Shown piece after piece: positions 26,438 through 35,390 of a stretch of DNA of 64,000 nucleotides. Under the pieces are notes generated by a model that was not told the origin of the DNA, did not search any database, and worked only from the letters and a program-made list of their open reading frames with translations. Position 1 is the first letter of the stretch, and every line of letters begins with the position of its first letter. The position numbers were made by a program, and so were the translations under genes. Origin of the DNA: Duncaniella muricolitica (lineage in GTDB: Bacteria; Bacteroidota; Bacteroidia; Bacteroidales; Muribaculaceae); assembly GCA_025808375.1 (NCBI GenBank), contig CP061009.1, forward strand, positions 2,542,001 through 2,606,000, in the 5' to 3' direction.

Positions 26438-27505
26438 GTGTATAAGGCAACAGACTATATTCGGAATGGTGTTCTTTTTGTACGCAACACCATATTTCCC
26501 GGCAACAAGAGGCTGGCACAGTTGATGATTTACGCCACCAACCGCTGTCAGTCGCGTTGCCGCCACTGCTCGATATGGCAGAAGCCGCACGATACGCTTT
26601 CAAAAGACGAAATCGTGTCGTTTATGTCAAGCAAGTGCATAAGTCGCCATACGACTGTCGGACTCGAAGGCGGCGAGTTCGTTTTACATCCACAGGCAGC
26701 AGAGATATTGGAGTGGTTTCATGCGAACCATCCCAACTACACACTGCTCTCAAACTGCCTCCTGCCACAAAAGGTGATAGACCTGACAAGATGCTACCGG
26801 CCCAAGCATCTTTACATCTCGCTTGACGGGAACCGCGACACATATAAAAATATGCGAGGGGTGGACGGCTACGACAAGGTAATCCGGGTAATTGAGGAGC
26901 TTAAAGATGAAATCCCCATATCGCTTATGTTCTGCCTCTCGCCGTTCAACAGCTTCAATGACATGGAATATACCATTGACATAGCAAAACACTATGGGAT
27001 TGACATTCGCATAGGCATATACGGTACGATGGCATATTTCGACACAAAAGCCGAAATGTTGCAGGCGCAGGGAGAGGAATATATCTCGCAGATCCCCGCC
27101 AACATCCACGACACACAGGAGAACTATGATTTTGTGGCACTCTATGACCAATGGCGTAACGGACATCTTCGACTCCGTTGCCAGTCAATCACTAACTCGC
27201 TTGTCATTCACCCCGACGGGAACGTACCCCTGTGTCAAAACCTTGATGTTGTTCTCGGTAATATCAAGCAAAAGACACTTGATGAGGTCTTTAACTCGGC
27301 TGAAAGTGTTGCGGTGCAATGTCGTTACTCGAAAGAGTGTAACGGATGCTGGATTAATTTCCATCGGAAATATGACATTATCCTGCTCCGTAATTTGGAA
27401 AAAGTCTTACCCAAGAGGGTTATTGAAATGTTATATGGACAATATCAATGGTGTGCGGACAGCCGCCTGACTTATCATAACTATCTCAAACGTACAAAGA
27501 AATGA
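26438..27505 (+). CDS. radical SAM/SPASM-domain enzyme
   Basis: 355 aa; the start is GTG at 26438. The [4Fe-4S] AdoMet cluster motif is C37-x3-C41-x2-C44 (NRCQSRCRHCSIW), followed by GLEGGEFVLHP (the GGE motif) and a TIM-barrel pattern. The C-terminus has a SPASM-like set of cysteines (PLCQNLD; QCRYSKECNGCW), which binds auxiliary Fe-S clusters. Such enzymes modify peptides or small molecules; the substrate is unknown. The last codon overlaps the next start (ATGA), so translation is coupled with the oxidoreductase. The operon is preceded by the second copy of the sigma-gene promoter motif. Confidence 0.88.
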   Translation: MYKATDYIRNGVLFVRNTIFPGNKRLAQLMIYATNRCQSRCRHCSIWQKPHDTLSKDEIVSFMSSKCISRHTTVGLEGGEFVLHPQAAEILEWFHANHPNYTLLSNCLLPQKVIDLTRCYRPKHLYISLDGNRDTYKNMRGVDGYDKVIRVIEELKDEIPISLMFCLSPFNSFNDMEYTIDIAKHYGIDIRIGIYGTMAYFDTKAEMLQAQGEEYISQIPANIHDTQENYDFVALYDQWRNGHLRLRCQSITNSLVIHPDGNVPLCQNLDVVLGNIKQKTLDEVFNSAESVAVQCRYSKECNGCWINFHRKYDIILLRNLEKVLPKRVIEMLYGQYQWCADSRLTYHNYLKRTKK

Positions 27506-28530
27506 AAGGCCTTATTGACAATGCAATACAACGCTGGCGGGTACAACGCAACCGGAAAATGCTGCAATCGGCATATTCAGCCCGTTACGCCTTTGTGGGC
27601 GTTGGTAGCCACGCCCTGCAAAATCTTTATCCGGTTCTGCAATATCTCGGAATAAGGCTTAAATACATTTGTTGCAAAAGCTCGGACAAATTGACGCTGA
27701 TTGAACAACGTTCTGGAGCGACCGCTACAACATCGTTAGACACGATATTGAATGACCGCGAAGTTAAAGGCGTATTTGTATGCACATAGCCACAATCGCA
27801 TTATGAAATATGCTCCAAAGTCATAGCATCCGGCAAATACCTGTTTGTCGAGAAACCTCCGTGCCAGACACTCGAACAACTTGAGAATCTGATTGCCGCC
27901 GACAAACGACAAGTGACAATGGTAGGGATGCAGAAACGGTATTCGCCCTTAATTCGGACATTGAAAAAACAGTTGGCGAAAGCTGAACCGATAAGCTATA
28001 CCTTGTCATATCACACAGGTGCTTACCCCGAAGGAAATCCGTTCACAGACCTTTTCATCCATCCGGTGGATTTGGCCTTGTTCCTATTTGGCAACGCTGA
28101 GATAGAGGGTGTACAACAGATTGACAGAAAAGGAACAACGACTGTTCAGGCGTTGCTTTCTCACAGTTATGTAAAAGGTATCATAGAATTATCCACCGCT
28201 TACTCGTGGACTAACCCGAAAGAAACACTCCATATCAATACTCCTATAGGAGAATACAGCCTTGAACAGATGGAGCGGTTATGCCATTACCCACATCCTA
28301 AAACAATAGCCGGCATACCGCTTGAAAAGCTCGGATTTTTCACAGCAGCCGAACAGGTGCTTGCAGAGAGAAACAACTTTAATCCACTCGTAACCAACAA
28401 TCAACTTTATACACAAGGCTTCCTTCCAGAAATCAAAGCGTTTGCAGACATGGTGGAACATTCGTACGAAAACCTGTCACCACTGTCAAGTATGCGAAGT
28501 ACATATAAATTATTGGCATCATTAAAGTAA
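27502..28530 (+). pseudogene. Gfo/Idh/MocA-type oxidoreductase with an in-frame amber stop
   Basis: A 342-residue frame broken only by TAG at 27787-27789 (codon 96), where the family usually has Pro or a small residue (VFVCT-x-PQSHYEI). Before it is the NAD(P)-binding fold (YAFVGVGSHALQNLYPVL); after it KYLFVEKPP with the conserved Lys, and later DLFIHPVDLALFLFG with the catalytic-type His. Coupled to the radical SAM gene by a 4-nt overlap; the stop at 28530 is 5 bp before the CotH gene. It is either a fresh nonsense mutation, an error, or a readthrough codon. The second half could restart at 27913. Confidence 0.8.
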
Positions 28531-28535
28531 TCTAT

Positions 28536-29834
28536 ATGAAGAATTTCATCAACGTAATCGGGTGTTGTTTAACGCTACTTATATTTGTTTCATGCGTGGA
28601 TGACATATATGCGACCGAGCCGCCATCTCAATCAGCCGTATCGGTATCCGGCACTTTGCCTGTCTTGTATATTGAAACGGAAAACAATCAGCCCATTATA
28701 TCCAAAGAAGAATATCTCGCTGCCTCATATTGGCTTGATCCGATGGGTGTAGAGGGTATTGAGCCTCTCGGCTCCGAAATAGCCGCATTGCCTATGCAAA
28801 TCCGAGGAAGGGGGCATTCGTCATGGAAAGGCACTAAAAAGCCATACAAAATAAAACTCGGTAAAAAGACAGCTTTGATGGGTATGCCTAAAAACAAGCA
28901 TTGGGCATTGCTCAAACCAACCGAAAACACTGTTGCCGGATTACAACTGGGCAAACTGATGGGCATGGCATGGACTCCAAGTTTTCGCCCGGTCGAAGTC
29001 GTATTGAACGGAGATTATATAGGATTATATTTCCTTACCGAAACAATCCGCATAGATGAAAACCGTGTGAATATCTATGAACAGCAGGATCAGGAAACTA
29101 ATCCCGAACTGATAAAGGGAGGCTGGCTTGTGGAGGTTGACAACTACCACGATGTGTGCCAGATTACAATTCCAGAATGTAGTAGATGGAACCTGACTCT
29201 CCGATACCACTCACCGGAAAATCTGTCTAATCTTCAGTTGCAATGGCTTACAAACGAGTTCAGAGCTATAAACGCAGCTATATATTCGGCGGATAAGACC
29301 TCGATCGAATGGGAGAAATATATTGATGTCGAAAGTATGGCCCGTTTCTTCATATTGCAGGAAGTTATGGATAATCCGGACGGTTTTCACGGCAGTTTTT
29401 ATCTTCATAAGGATATGGGTGACAATCCCAAATGGATTGCAGGTCCCATTTGGGATTTGGTGTGCTACAACCGTGAAAAGACCGACTACACATTCAAAAT
29501 GAAAGTACACTATGGTTTTACTCCCCATTGGATTGGGGAGATTATCCAATATGACAGCTTCTGCCAATCGGTAAAATCGGTTTGGGATGAAGTTTACCCG
29601 AATAGTCTTTCAGAAATATACGACTACATAGACGCAACCGTCTTGCCTCTTGCCGAGGCTTGGGAAAAAGATTGCGAAAGATGGAGTGAAGATCCGACGC
29701 AGACAGCGCAACTCAGGGCAGACAGAATAAAGAACGCTTTAAGGCGTAATATCGAATGGTTCAACAATCACCTGCCCATAAGCGAATACGCCTCAATTCC
29801 CTCTATTCAAGTAATTGCCGCCAAAACCCGATAA
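28536..29834 (+). CDS. CotH-kinase family lipoprotein, C-terminal tail frameshifted
   Basis: 432 aa. Lipoprotein signal peptide with lipobox LIFVSC (Cys20). The CotH kinase core has RGRGHSSW (90-97) followed by Lys-rich PYKIKLGKKTALMG, a DYIGLYFLTETI strand, FFILQEVMDNPDGFHGSFY and GPIWDLV with the Asp expected for metal binding. CotH proteins are Fam20C-like kinases; the target here is unknown. At about 29820 a run of four A ends the frame (AAKTR stop); five A would continue it with PIKVFNLQEFYIGEY and KGVYIIKHKKVIIK, a C-terminal domain of the Bacteroidetes secretion-tail type, to about 29950. Fourth cistron-level member of the sigma-linked operon. Confidence 0.85.
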   Translation: MKNFINVIGCCLTLLIFVSCVDDIYATEPPSQSAVSVSGTLPVLYIETENNQPIISKEEYLAASYWLDPMGVEGIEPLGSEIAALPMQIRGRGHSSWKGTKKPYKIKLGKKTALMGMPKNKHWALLKPTENTVAGLQLGKLMGMAWTPSFRPVEVVLNGDYIGLYFLTETIRIDENRVNIYEQQDQETNPELIKGGWLVEVDNYHDVCQITIPECSRWNLTLRYHSPENLSNLQLQWLTNEFRAINAAIYSADKTSIEWEKYIDVESMARFFILQEVMDNPDGFHGSFYLHKDMGDNPKWIAGPIWDLVCYNREKTDYTFKMKVHYGFTPHWIGEIIQYDSFCQSVKSVWDEVYPNSLSEIYDYIDATVLPLAEAWEKDCERWSEDPTQTAQLRADRIKNALRRNIEWFNNHLPISEYASIPSIQVIAAKTR

Positions 29835-29951
29835 AAGTATTCAACCTACAAGAGTTCTATATCGGGGAATATGAAAACGTGGCCGACGCGATTTCTAATT
29901 TGAAAAAAGGAGTCTATATAATCAAGCATAAAAAGGTAATAATCAAGCAAT

Positions 29952-30446
29952 ATGAAACACTTAATCATTCAATTTATGGCTATAATATTGGGCTCCACTG
30001 CATTGAGTTCCTGTTCAAGCATGGAGGATATAGCCCTTCAAAATCCATATATCTCCAATGTTGAAGATACTGGTTGCCTGTCGCATTGGGATACCGACAA
30101 CGCTGAGGGTCGTAGTGAAGTCAATAACGGCACGTTTGAAATGATTTTTGATGGAAAGGATGCCAAATGCAAATTCACTTCGCTTGAATATCCGTGTGAT
30201 TATGAACAAGTGAATGTCAAAATCACATATAACGAAGGGATTATGATAATAATTGAATATCCCTCCTCCGATAAGGCTGACTGCCGTTGCGAGATAGACG
30301 CATCGTTCACCATTGAAAATATGCCTAAAAATGACTTAATTTTGAAAATATATCATGGTGATACACAAGGCAATTATGACAGTGCATCTCCAAAATATGA
30401 AGGGCTAATAAATAAGACGGACTGCAAAATACTCATACCATACTAA
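29952..30446 (+). CDS. Cys-rich small lipoprotein of unknown function
   Basis: 164 aa with a lipoprotein signal peptide (LIIQFMAIILGSTALSSC; Cys21). The mature part is a predicted beta-rich domain with seven further cysteines (GCL, AKC, YPC, DCRC, DC) and acidic patches. I know no family for it. As the last gene of the operon behind the CotH kinase and radical SAM enzyme, it could be a substrate or partner of either, but nothing in the sequence proves it. Confidence 0.65.
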   Translation: MKHLIIQFMAIILGSTALSSCSSMEDIALQNPYISNVEDTGCLSHWDTDNAEGRSEVNNGTFEMIFDGKDAKCKFTSLEYPCDYEQVNVKITYNEGIMIIIEYPSSDKADCRCEIDASFTIENMPKNDLILKIYHGDTQGNYDSASPKYEGLINKTDCKILIPY

Positions 30447-30489
30447 TCAAATCGAAATTATAATCAACGACTAAATAAATCCAAACTTT

Positions 30490-30515
30490 ACCCTCGGCAA
30501 ATATGCCGGGGGTTA
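30490..30515 (+). terminator. possible terminator hairpin of the radical SAM operon
   Basis: TACCCTCGGCA / TGCCGGGGGTTA with a 3-nt loop and no real T-run. Weak as an intrinsic terminator but the only hairpin after 30446. Confidence 0.35.
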
Positions 30516-30548
30516 TTGGCAAAAACAAACATATACAAAACATTAGCA

Positions 30549-30660
30549 ATGACCAAGGCACTACTTGTTGAAGCGTCATCTGCCGGATAATGGCGGGCTT
30601 GCTTCCGAAGGCCGGCTATGCCTCCGTGACAGTGGCGGATTTTGACGCTGCAAAAGACGA
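30549..30660 (+). pseudogene. response-regulator receiver fragment, plus-strand copy
   Basis: Starts MTKALLVEASSA; a one-base shift near 30587 is needed to continue into RRIMAGLLPKAGYASVTVAD and DAAKDEVEI. This matches the first ~40 residues of the minus-strand fragment next to it (MADLLVKSGYEPIVVE and EAAKDEAEI). No phospho-acceptor Asp or output domain remains. It runs head-on into its paralogue at a 14-bp perfect inverted repeat (30647-30660 / 30679-30692). Confidence 0.6.
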
Positions 30661-30797
30661 AGTGGAGATATTTCCGCCTCGTCTTTTGCAGCCTCCATCG
30701 TCTCGACGACAATCGGCTCATAGCCGGACTTGACAAGCAAGTCCGCCATAAACCGACGGTCTGATTCGGAGGCATCTATAATGAGAATCCTGTTCAT
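30661..30797 (-). pseudogene. response-regulator receiver fragment, minus-strand copy
   Basis: Starts at 30797 with MNRILIIDASESDRRFMADL. It has the first strand and Asp of a CheY-like receiver and then, after EAAKDEAEI, enters sequence that is the reverse complement of the plus-strand copy's end. The two N-terminal fragments thus face each other tail to tail, with everything beyond the first third of the receiver missing in both. It is possibly the scar of an inversion or deletion between two tandem regulator genes. Confidence 0.6.
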
Positions 30798-30825
30798 GTT
30801 ACGCTGATTTTAGTGTCATTACAAT

Positions 30826-32001
30826 TCAATCGGTAGTTAATATGCTTATAAATAATGAAATCAGTGTAAATGATATTCCGATGGCAATAGTCCCTATCCA
30901 TTGATATTTTACCCATAATATGCCGGCTGTAAGTGTTCCTAAGGTTCCTCCGATAAAATATAATATCATATACAATGCATTTAGGGAATTTGTATTAACA
31001 TTGTTGCTTGTCACTACTTTTGTCTGATTGGAAAGGTGTATACATTGCATGCCGGCATCAATAATCAGCACTGTGATAACTATGCTTACGAAATATCCAT
31101 CAAATACAAGTGCCATAAACCAAGCGAATAACATTGATACCGCCCCTACAATCGAACATCTCCGACTACCCCAGGCTTGGGTGTGCTTGCTTAATATTAT
31201 CACACATGAAGCACCTGCTATACCGCAGAGCCCAAGACTGCCGATTATATCATCTGAGGCAAAAAACGGAGAGGCTTTCATCCGATACGATATACAACTC
31301 CACAGGGCGAAAAAAGAGGCGTAGGCGGTTGCAGATCTTGCTGCTGAAGTATGCAGCGTTTTGTTATGCCTCAATAAACTGAACATTGATTTTAGAGTCC
31401 CTCTGTAGCTGGATGCTGGCAACGGCTTATCGCCGGGTAAAGTTATCGCTATTGCTATCAGGCATAAAAGCATCACAACGGATGCAAAGAAATAAACGTA
31501 ACGCCATGAAATGGCTTCTGATATGATTCCGCTTAGAAATCTGGAGCCTAAAATGCCAATCAATAAACAAGACTGTATTAAACATATATTCAGAGCCTTG
31601 TTTTTAGGTTCGGAATAAAGAGCTGCCATCGGTATAAAAAATTGAGGCATTACCGAACTGATTCCGATTATAAAAGACGATAATTTTATAACAAACAGGT
31701 CTTCAGTTATGGCAACTGATAGAAGTGCCATAGAACAGCAAAAATAATCAATTGTTATGATGCGCTTTTTTGACAATGTGTTGCCAAGTGGAATGATTAT
31801 AAATAATCCTGCCACGTATCCGAATTGAGTAAGAGCACTGATTATACTTCCATCATACTCAGAAGCGTGGAAGTCGGAAACAATACTGCCCAGTAGCGAT
31901 TGGTTGTAATAACAATTGGCTACCGAGAAACCGGTAGCCAATGCCATGATAATAAGAAGGATTTTTGGTATCCCTTCGTTTTCTTTTAAAACACAGGACA
32001 T
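30826..32001 (-). CDS. major facilitator superfamily transporter
   Basis: 391 aa with about twelve hydrophobic segments (e.g. KILLIIMALATGFSVANCYY; YVAGLFIIIPLGNTLSKKR, the loop 2-3 motif in short form). It resembles the Bacteroidetes/proteobacterial drug-efflux MFS group (YNQ motif after helix 1, seen as YYNQSLLGSI). Third gene of a DoxX, SMR, MFS operon on the minus strand, 6 bp after the SMR gene. Substrate unknown; the partners suggest efflux of a toxic or oxidising compound. Confidence 0.85.
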   Translation of the reverse strand: MSCVLKENEGIPKILLIIMALATGFSVANCYYNQSLLGSIVSDFHASEYDGSIISALTQFGYVAGLFIIIPLGNTLSKKRIITIDYFCCSMALLSVAITEDLFVIKLSSFIIGISSVMPQFFIPMAALYSEPKNKALNICLIQSCLLIGILGSRFLSGIISEAISWRYVYFFASVVMLLCLIAIAITLPGDKPLPASSYRGTLKSMFSLLRHNKTLHTSAARSATAYASFFALWSCISYRMKASPFFASDDIIGSLGLCGIAGASCVIILSKHTQAWGSRRCSIVGAVSMLFAWFMALVFDGYFVSIVITVLIIDAGMQCIHLSNQTKVVTSNNVNTNSLNALYMILYFIGGTLGTLTAGILWVKYQWIGTIAIGISFTLISLFISILTTD

Positions 32002-32007
32002 CTATTC

Positions 32008-32334
32008 TTAGTTTGTAACGAGTTTTAGTCCTATAATTGATGCAATAAGAGTAAAGATAAAGAACAACCGCAAAGGTGTGGCCGGCTCTTTGAAAAACAA
32101 AATGCCTATGATTACTGTACCAACGGCACCGATTCCTGTCCATACGGCGTATGCCGTACCTATGGGCAAGGTCTGAATGGCCTTCGCAAGTAAATACATG
32201 CTAAGCACCGTGGACAAAAGGAAACCGGTACCCCATAAATAAAACTCTGTTCCGGTTGTTGCCTTGGTTTTTCCCAAACAGAAGGCAAGGCTTACCTCAA
32301 ACAATCCGGCAAGAAACAGTAATATCCAATTCAT
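32008..32334 (-). CDS. small multidrug resistance (SMR) family transporter
   Basis: 108 aa, four membrane helices. Family motifs: WILLFLAGLFEVSLAFCLGK with the key Glu in helix 1, and IGTAYAVWTGIGAVGTVIIG in helix 3 (the GTAYAVWTGIGA signature). This pattern is closer to the SugE/Gdx guanidinium-exporter side than to EmrE, though the split is not decisive by eye. The start overlaps the end of the restored DoxX frame by 4 nt (ATGA). Confidence 0.9.
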   Translation of the reverse strand: MNWILLFLAGLFEVSLAFCLGKTKATTGTEFYLWGTGFLLSTVLSMYLLAKAIQTLPIGTAYAVWTGIGAVGTVIIGILFFKEPATPLRLFFIFTLIASIIGLKLVTN

Positions 32335-32788
32335 TTTTTATTTTGGTTTAAAGATTTTATCAATTTTACCCTAATCATATAGTCCAACGAATATTTTTCG
32401 GCACCAGATACCCATATCATAATAAAGATTGCCAGATAAATAAAGGATCGCTCTTTTGCTGAAAATGGGCCTCCAGCATGAATCCCCCCAAAAATGCAAT
32501 GCACATCGTGAACATCATAGGGATGAGCGATAGACGTGTCAGCAATCTCAATATCAACATCATCGAGCAAAATGCTTCACCAAATATGGCAAGTATTAGG
32601 GACAATTCGCTGCCGATACCCAATGGATCGGGAAATGTCAGTGCCATTTGGTCGAAATCGTTAATTTTGTATAGTCCGTGCATCATAAAGAGCAGTCCGG
32701 ATAAGAGCCTGAACGAAAGCAGGGAGATGTCAAATCTTCGATTCCCGGCTGAATCAGGAAATAATATATTTATCAATCGTGTCATCAT
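32331..32788 (-). pseudogene. DoxX-family membrane protein, single-base frameshift
   Basis: Start at 32788. Four helices are expected; the first frame (SGLLFMMHGLYKINDF onward) runs to 32417 and ends QQKSDPLFIWQSLL. Adding one base near 32463 (CAGCAAAAGAGCG) gives QQKERSFIYLAIFIMIW and SGAEKYSLDYMI, the usual DoxX C-terminus, ending at 32331 with a 4-nt overlap to the SMR gene. That overlap supports the longer frame as the ancestral one. DoxX proteins act in thiosulfate or redox-linked membrane processes; the role here is unclear. Confidence 0.75.
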
Positions 32789-32790
32789 AA

Positions 32791-32884
32791 CTCAAAATTT
32801 TGAGCGCAAAGTTACTGACTCGGCATCAGCTAAAATTTTACATTTGATAAATAATGCCTGCTTATAGGATTATTATTACCTTTG
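32791..32884. promoter_or_regulatory. divergent promoters of DoxX-SMR-MFS operon and Crp-like regulator
   Basis: Minus-strand -7 box TAacTTTG at 32814-32807 serves the DoxX operon; plus-strand TAccTTTG at 32877-32884 serves the regulator, whose ATG is only 8 nt on (near-leaderless). Between the DoxX -7 box and its ATG is a perfect 14-bp palindrome CTCAAAATTTTGAG (32791-32804), a candidate site for the divergent Crp/Fnr-type protein. Confidence 0.65.
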
Positions 32885-32892
32885 CATGAGGT

Positions 32893-33471
32893 ATGGATAT
32901 AAAAGAAATTATAGACCGCAGACATACACTTCCCGATGAATCATTGGCTCTTCTTTGCCGGTCAATGGAACTGGTTCATTATCCCAAGGGCCATCATGTC
33001 CTTGAAATTGGTAAGATTGAGCGAGATGTTTACTTTATAGCCAAAGGCATAGTGCGGGCATTCACACTCGTTGACGGCAAGGAAGTGACATTTTGGGTTG
33101 GCAAGGAGGGCGCAACTATTGTATCAATGATGGGCTATGTGAGGAATGAACCCGGCTATGAGACTATGGAACTTATGGAAGACTCTATCCTCTATGTCAT
33201 CAAAAGGGAGGTGTTAACCCGACTTTACCTGGAGGATATAAATATTGCCAATTGGGGACGCAGATTTGCTGAGACTGAACTTCTTGATGCTGAAATTCGA
33301 GTTATAACCCTGCTACTTGCGACTGCGACAGAGCGTTATCAAGATTTTGTGGATACCCAGTCGGAACTATTACAGCGACTGCCTTTGGGGTGTATTGCCT
33401 CATATTTGGGAATAACACAAGTAAGCCTAAGCCGAATAAGAGCCAACCTTGCCAAAGGGAATAAACAATAA
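32893..33471 (+). CDS. Crp/Fnr-family transcriptional regulator
   Basis: 192 aa: cyclic-nucleotide-binding-type barrel (residues ~20-120; HYPKGHHVLEIGKIERDVYF, then GIVRAFTLVDGKEVTFWVGK) and a short C-terminal helix-turn-helix (LGCIASYLGITQVSLSRIRAN). There are no Fe-S cysteines at the N-terminus and no cAMP-type Arg-Ser signature. Many Bacteroidetes paralogues of this kind sit next to the transporter genes they control. Divergent from the DoxX-SMR-MFS operon, which carries a palindrome at its promoter. Confidence 0.85.
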   Translation: MDIKEIIDRRHTLPDESLALLCRSMELVHYPKGHHVLEIGKIERDVYFIAKGIVRAFTLVDGKEVTFWVGKEGATIVSMMGYVRNEPGYETMELMEDSILYVIKREVLTRLYLEDINIANWGRRFAETELLDAEIRVITLLLATATERYQDFVDTQSELLQRLPLGCIASYLGITQVSLSRIRANLAKGNKQ

Positions 33472-33473
33472 TT

Positions 33474-34280
33474 TCAGAAAATCAACCTTTCGCCATCCAC
33501 AGGAATGAATACATTACCACTATAATATTTTGAAGCTTCAGTCCTGTAAAGATCCTGTCGGTTTTCCAAATTATCATCCTCGGAATATACCAGAACCAAA
33601 TTCTTCACTTTTGCCTTTTCTGCTAAAATAGCCACATCACGCACCGTATGGTGGTGTTTCTCGTATGGCTTGTATATTTCCTTATCTTCATATCGGCAGA
33701 AAGCACCGCAGATTAGAATGTCACAACCTTTAATCTTTTTGAGATTATCCTCGGTCAAAGATTCATCACCCAAACAAACCAGTTTTTCTCCGCAGCCAAA
33801 AGTCATCCTAAATCCGGTCTGAACGACATTTTTGGAACATACATCGAAACATTCTATCAGAGTGTTATTTATAATCAATGAGGACTCTTTAGTAATCTCC
33901 ACTAATTCAACGTTTTTTGTAAAAAATGCATAATCCGAAGTCAGAAAAGTCAACTGACATATAAGCCGTAACGCATTGCAGACAGAACTATTCCCATATA
34001 CATGTAAGCCCCCATAGTATTCTCCATCTTTACTCATATTGATAATACCCCTGATAAGCCATACTGCGCCAAGAATATGGTCAGTATGTGTATGAGTAAT
34101 GAATATATGATGTATATCAGAGAATTTAATACCCGAATCATTAATGGCATTGAATATGCCATTACCACCTCCGGCATCCACAAGCATAAGTCCACCATGA
34201 CTCTTAATGGCATAGCAGCTATTGTATGAATGTTTGGGGAACGCACTCCCGGTACCAATCATGATTAGTTCAAAATTCAT
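33474..34280 (-). CDS. MBL-fold metallo-hydrolase (RNase Z-like group)
   Basis: 268 aa. Zn-binding motif HTHTDH (in IFITHTHTDHILGAVW), Asp in LMLVDAGGGNG, later ICGAFCRYED and a KHHHTVRD histidine cluster like the AxDxxH / final His region of RNase Z and related hydrolases. The first strand (LIMIGTGSAFPK) is also RNase Z-like. At 268 aa it is shorter than tRNase Z and lacks a clear exosite arm, so a cyclic-phosphodiester or other phosphoesterase role is as likely. It converges on the Crp-like gene with a 2-bp gap and has no partner on its own strand. Confidence 0.8.
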   Translation of the reverse strand: MNFELIMIGTGSAFPKHSYNSCYAIKSHGGLMLVDAGGGNGIFNAINDSGIKFSDIHHIFITHTHTDHILGAVWLIRGIINMSKDGEYYGGLHVYGNSSVCNALRLICQLTFLTSDYAFFTKNVELVEITKESSLIINNTLIECFDVCSKNVVQTGFRMTFGCGEKLVCLGDESLTEDNLKKIKGCDILICGAFCRYEDKEIYKPYEKHHHTVRDVAILAEKAKVKNLVLVYSEDDNLENRQDLYRTEASKYYSGNVFIPVDGERLIF

Positions 34281-34397
34281 ATTTTATGACTTAGATTTCT
34301 ATTGTTTATCCGTCTTGCCTTATTATAAGGCTCAAATATTGTAATACATAGAGAACGTATGTTACCCTCATATTGGGGCATGGTAAAAAACCTGTGT

Positions 34398-35390
34398 TTA
34401 GGCGTAAAGATTACATAGTCTGAAAATGAAAAATTTAGAGTCGTTCACGCCGTGTAGTTTAGCTCGGAATGCTTTAATTTTAGAGTTCATGGATTCGGCA
34501 GCGGCATTTGTGGAGCGATTGTCAAAGAAGTTTATTATCTCATCGGAGTGCTCGTAAAAAGTAGCTGCAATTGTGTTGAAAGACTTGAAACCGGAGTCGG
34601 CAACACGGTTGTACCATCGGGCAAGGCTGAGTCTTGCACTATCAGCTGTTGAGTTTGTTGGAAAATATTGCTATGAGATGCTGCGACAGCCAATAAGCCT
34701 CTTTGAGATCCGGATAGAGCGCGAACATCAGGTCAATGCGTTCTCTTTGTGAGGCAGTCCACTTCTCGGGCGACTTAAACAGGGCATAGCGTCCGCGGGC
34801 AAGCAGCTCCTTGAGGGTGTCTCCGTTTGAGAGGCGCTCGGGAAGATACTTCCTTCCTGACAACTTTGCCCGTTCACGCGCCTCAGTGTCGGCATTTATA
34901 GCATCCCAGCGATGATTTATCCGTATCTCTGGACGGCTTCAAGTGCCAGTTTCTGAACATGGAAACGGTCGATGACACGCTTTGCACGCGGGAAAGCATA
35001 GCGGCATATGCGGTGCATGCTGTCTGCCAGATCAAGCGTTATCTCTGTCACTTTATTGCGCAGACGGCTGTCAATCTGCCTTAATGCATGCAATACCATA
35101 TCTGAATTTGTCCCAAGCACCAGGGCTACGATAGAGTGCTTACGACCGTGTGCATCCTTGTTAGTGACTATCGTGTACAGCTCTCCATTACTCAGCGAAG
35201 TCTCGTCAATACTCAGACGGCTGCCTATATTCTCAGGGAAGACGCGCCATTGCTCTGCATGAAGCCCCTCTGCGCTGTCTTTCCACTGCCAATAACCGCT
35301 CAGATGGCGTTTGTACTGACGCTCAAACAGATCGCCGTCTATATCGAAAAACCATTCAAGAGAGCGGCCCGTAATCGGGTATCTGTCCAA
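34398..35390 (-). pseudogene. ISAon1-family transposase, broken by two frameshifts
   Basis: Main transposase from 35390. Frame 1 has the first Asp in LSIDETSLSNGELYTIV and the second in EITLDLADSMHRI, then RVIDRFHVQKLALEAVQ, and ends at 34917, where one missing base prevents the expected VQEIRINHRWDAIN. Frame 2 continues ERAKLSGRKYLPERLSNGDT to about 34640. Frame 3 then supplies STADSARLSLARWYNR and the catalytic Glu in NAAAESMNSKIKAFR, ending at 34398 inside the inverted repeat. Two independent indels suggest true decay. Confidence 0.8.
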
